From Algoriphagus marinus (lineage in GTDB: Bacteria; Bacteroidota; Bacteroidia; Cytophagales; Cyclobacteriaceae), in the NCBI RefSeq assembly GCF_001936475.1, contig NZ_MSPQ01000001.1, positions 558,001 to 622,000 on the forward strand: a stretch of DNA of 64,000 nucleotides, read 5' to 3'. Positions 63,165 to 64,000 of this stretch are shown here, one piece after another. The translations under genes and the position numbers were made by a program. The notes beneath the pieces are model-generated. The model saw nothing but the letters and a program-made list of their open reading frames with translations, was not told the DNA's origin and made no database searches. The stretch's first letter is position 1; the number at the start of each line of letters is the position of its first letter.

Positions 63165-64000
63165 ATGGCAGGAGCTAAAGAGACACCTAGACAGCGGATG
63201 ATTGGTATGATGTACCTGGTTTTGACAGCCTTATTGGCTCTCCAGGTCAGCAACCAAATCCTCCAGAAATTTATATTGATCAATGATGGGATGGAAAGAA
63301 CTTCCAAAAACTTCATTGGTAAAAACGTTTCTACCGTTGAGTCTATCGCTTATACGGTAGAGCAGCAAGGAAATAAGGAAGTGGATGTGCCAAAGGTGGC
63401 AGCTGCAAAAGAGGTAAGAGAGGCTACTAAAGAAGTCTATGATTATTTGGAAGGGTTAAAACAGGATTTAATTATCCAATCCAATGCTAAGAATGATGAG
63501 GGCAACTTTGTCAATGCGAACTTGAAGAATACAGAAATAACTGGAAATCTCTTTGCCAATAATGGTCGTGGAGAAGAGATGAAAGAAAAACTGAACGCTT
63601 ATCCAAATCAAATTTCGGCAATTCTGACAAAAATCGGATTTCCAGATATGCAATTCCAACCGATTGCTAAGGATGCAAAAGACATCGAGCTTTTTGCAAA
63701 TGACATGGAAGTAAAGAATAAGGATTTTGTTGCTTTGACATTTGTTAAATCCCCAGTTGGAGCGGTTATCGCATTGCTTTCACAATTTCAAAATGAAGTT
63801 TTAAATATCGAAAGTGAATCCTTAAAAGCGATTCAAAATTCAATCGGTTCTTTCTTCTTCAAGGCTGACGTTACGGAGGCAAGAATTGCCGCATTATCAA
63901 ATGTTGTGGCCGCTGGTACCAAGTTTGAAGCAGATATGTTTATTGCTTCAAGTTCTACTTCAGCCGCTCCTACTATGACAATTGATGGTAGATCTGTCCC
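63165..64000 (+). CDS. gldM: GldM, N-terminal part (cut by window edge)
   Basis: GldM is the shaft of the motor: one N-terminal membrane helix and a long periplasmic rod of four domains that reaches GldK/GldN. The first 278 residues are in the window. MAGAKETPRQRMIGMMYLVLTALLAL contains the membrane helix and the two arginines thought to face the GldL glutamate. The following helical periplasmic D1 domain (about 35-225) and the start of D2 can be read; the frame is open at the window edge. Confidence 0.94.
   Translation, partial: MAGAKETPRQRMIGMMYLVLTALLALQVSNQILQKFILINDGMERTSKNFIGKNVSTVESIAYTVEQQGNKEVDVPKVAAAKEVREATKEVYDYLEGLKQDLIIQSNAKNDEGNFVNANLKNTEITGNLFANNGRGEEMKEKLNAYPNQISAILTKIGFPDMQFQPIAKDAKDIELFANDMEVKNKDFVALTFVKSPVGAVIALLSQFQNEVLNIESESLKAIQNSIGSFFFKADVTEARIAALSNVVAAGTKFEADMFIASSSTSAAPTMTIDGRSV

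Noticed and set aside
1..64000. tRNA, rRNA, insertion sequence, prophage, CRISPR array or genomic island
   Set aside because: None was seen when reading gaps and gene content; all neighbours are core genes with even composition.

Overview
This window looks like a chromosomal segment of a free-living gliding-type member of the Bacteroidota, most likely Cytophagales close to Cyclobacteriaceae/Algoriphagus (the family is inference). Signs seen in the sequence are the porP/sprF-gldK-gldL-gldM cluster of the type IX secretion/gliding motor, promoters of the Bacteroidota form (TTG/TTTG, about 18-23 bases, TAnnTTTG), few Shine-Dalgarno sites, a very long NusB, DUF6089-uppS-bamA-skp-skp order, Na+-NQR subunit F and leucine dehydrogenase. 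Gene density is high. I saw no tRNA, rRNA, insertion sequence, prophage, CRISPR array or plasmid backbone, so this is a core-genome stretch rather than an island.

Layout. 1-2286 (minus): start of rho, recO, thymidine kinase, 2Fe-2S ferredoxin. 2320-4277 (plus): an unknown protein and an HD-domain hydrolase. 4274-9736 (minus): elongasome operon mreB-mreC-mreD-pbp2-rodA. 10044-14707 (plus): rimP-nusA-infB, ended by a strong terminator. 14771-16887: a small membrane protein, then a membrane-anchored protein and an outer-membrane barrel of unknown function. 16900-18534 (minus): CstA-type peptide/pyruvate transporter. 18745-21777 (plus): N-terminal glutamine amidohydrolase, accD and an orphan nqrF. 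21860-24886 (plus): tightly coupled ureohydrolase-like protein, cytochrome b5-like protein, BadF-type sugar kinase and MurQ, suggesting amino-sugar recycling. 25011-26321: RluB-type pseudouridine synthase.

26350-33819 (minus) is mostly an envelope block: thioredoxin, two Skp/OmpH chaperones, BamA, UppS, DUF6089, NAD kinase and a CBS protein. 33914-36091: chromate transporter and a 2OG-Fe(II) oxygenase. 36163-38241 (plus): lipoprotein and serS. 38295-39459 (minus): a HipA-like kinase overlapping a DUF3037 protein. 39598-40763: a secreted NTF2-like protein and an exported methyltransferase. 40855-44786 (minus): nusB-ytxH-DUF1573-yajC-ybbR-coaE. 44903-46003: leucine dehydrogenase. 46151-48328 (plus): ABC exporter and a coiled-coil protein. 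48398-51820 (minus): two SurA-like chaperones. 51909-54740 (minus): a complete RsbU/RsbV/RsbW-like partner-switching module. 54859-56306: DciA-like protein and HemW. 56353-59977 (plus): Omp85 protein, DUF4271 protein, HemD. 60054-64000 (plus): PorP/SprF, GldK, GldL and the start of GldM.

I did not find an obviously new multi-gene system. The best leads are a bacterial homologue of the eukaryotic N-degron enzyme NTAQ1 with an apparently leaderless promoter, the overlapping HipA-like/DUF3037 pair, an AccD that has lost three of its four zinc-ribbon cysteines, a ureohydrolase-fold protein with two of six metal ligands replaced, and a methyltransferase with an export signal.
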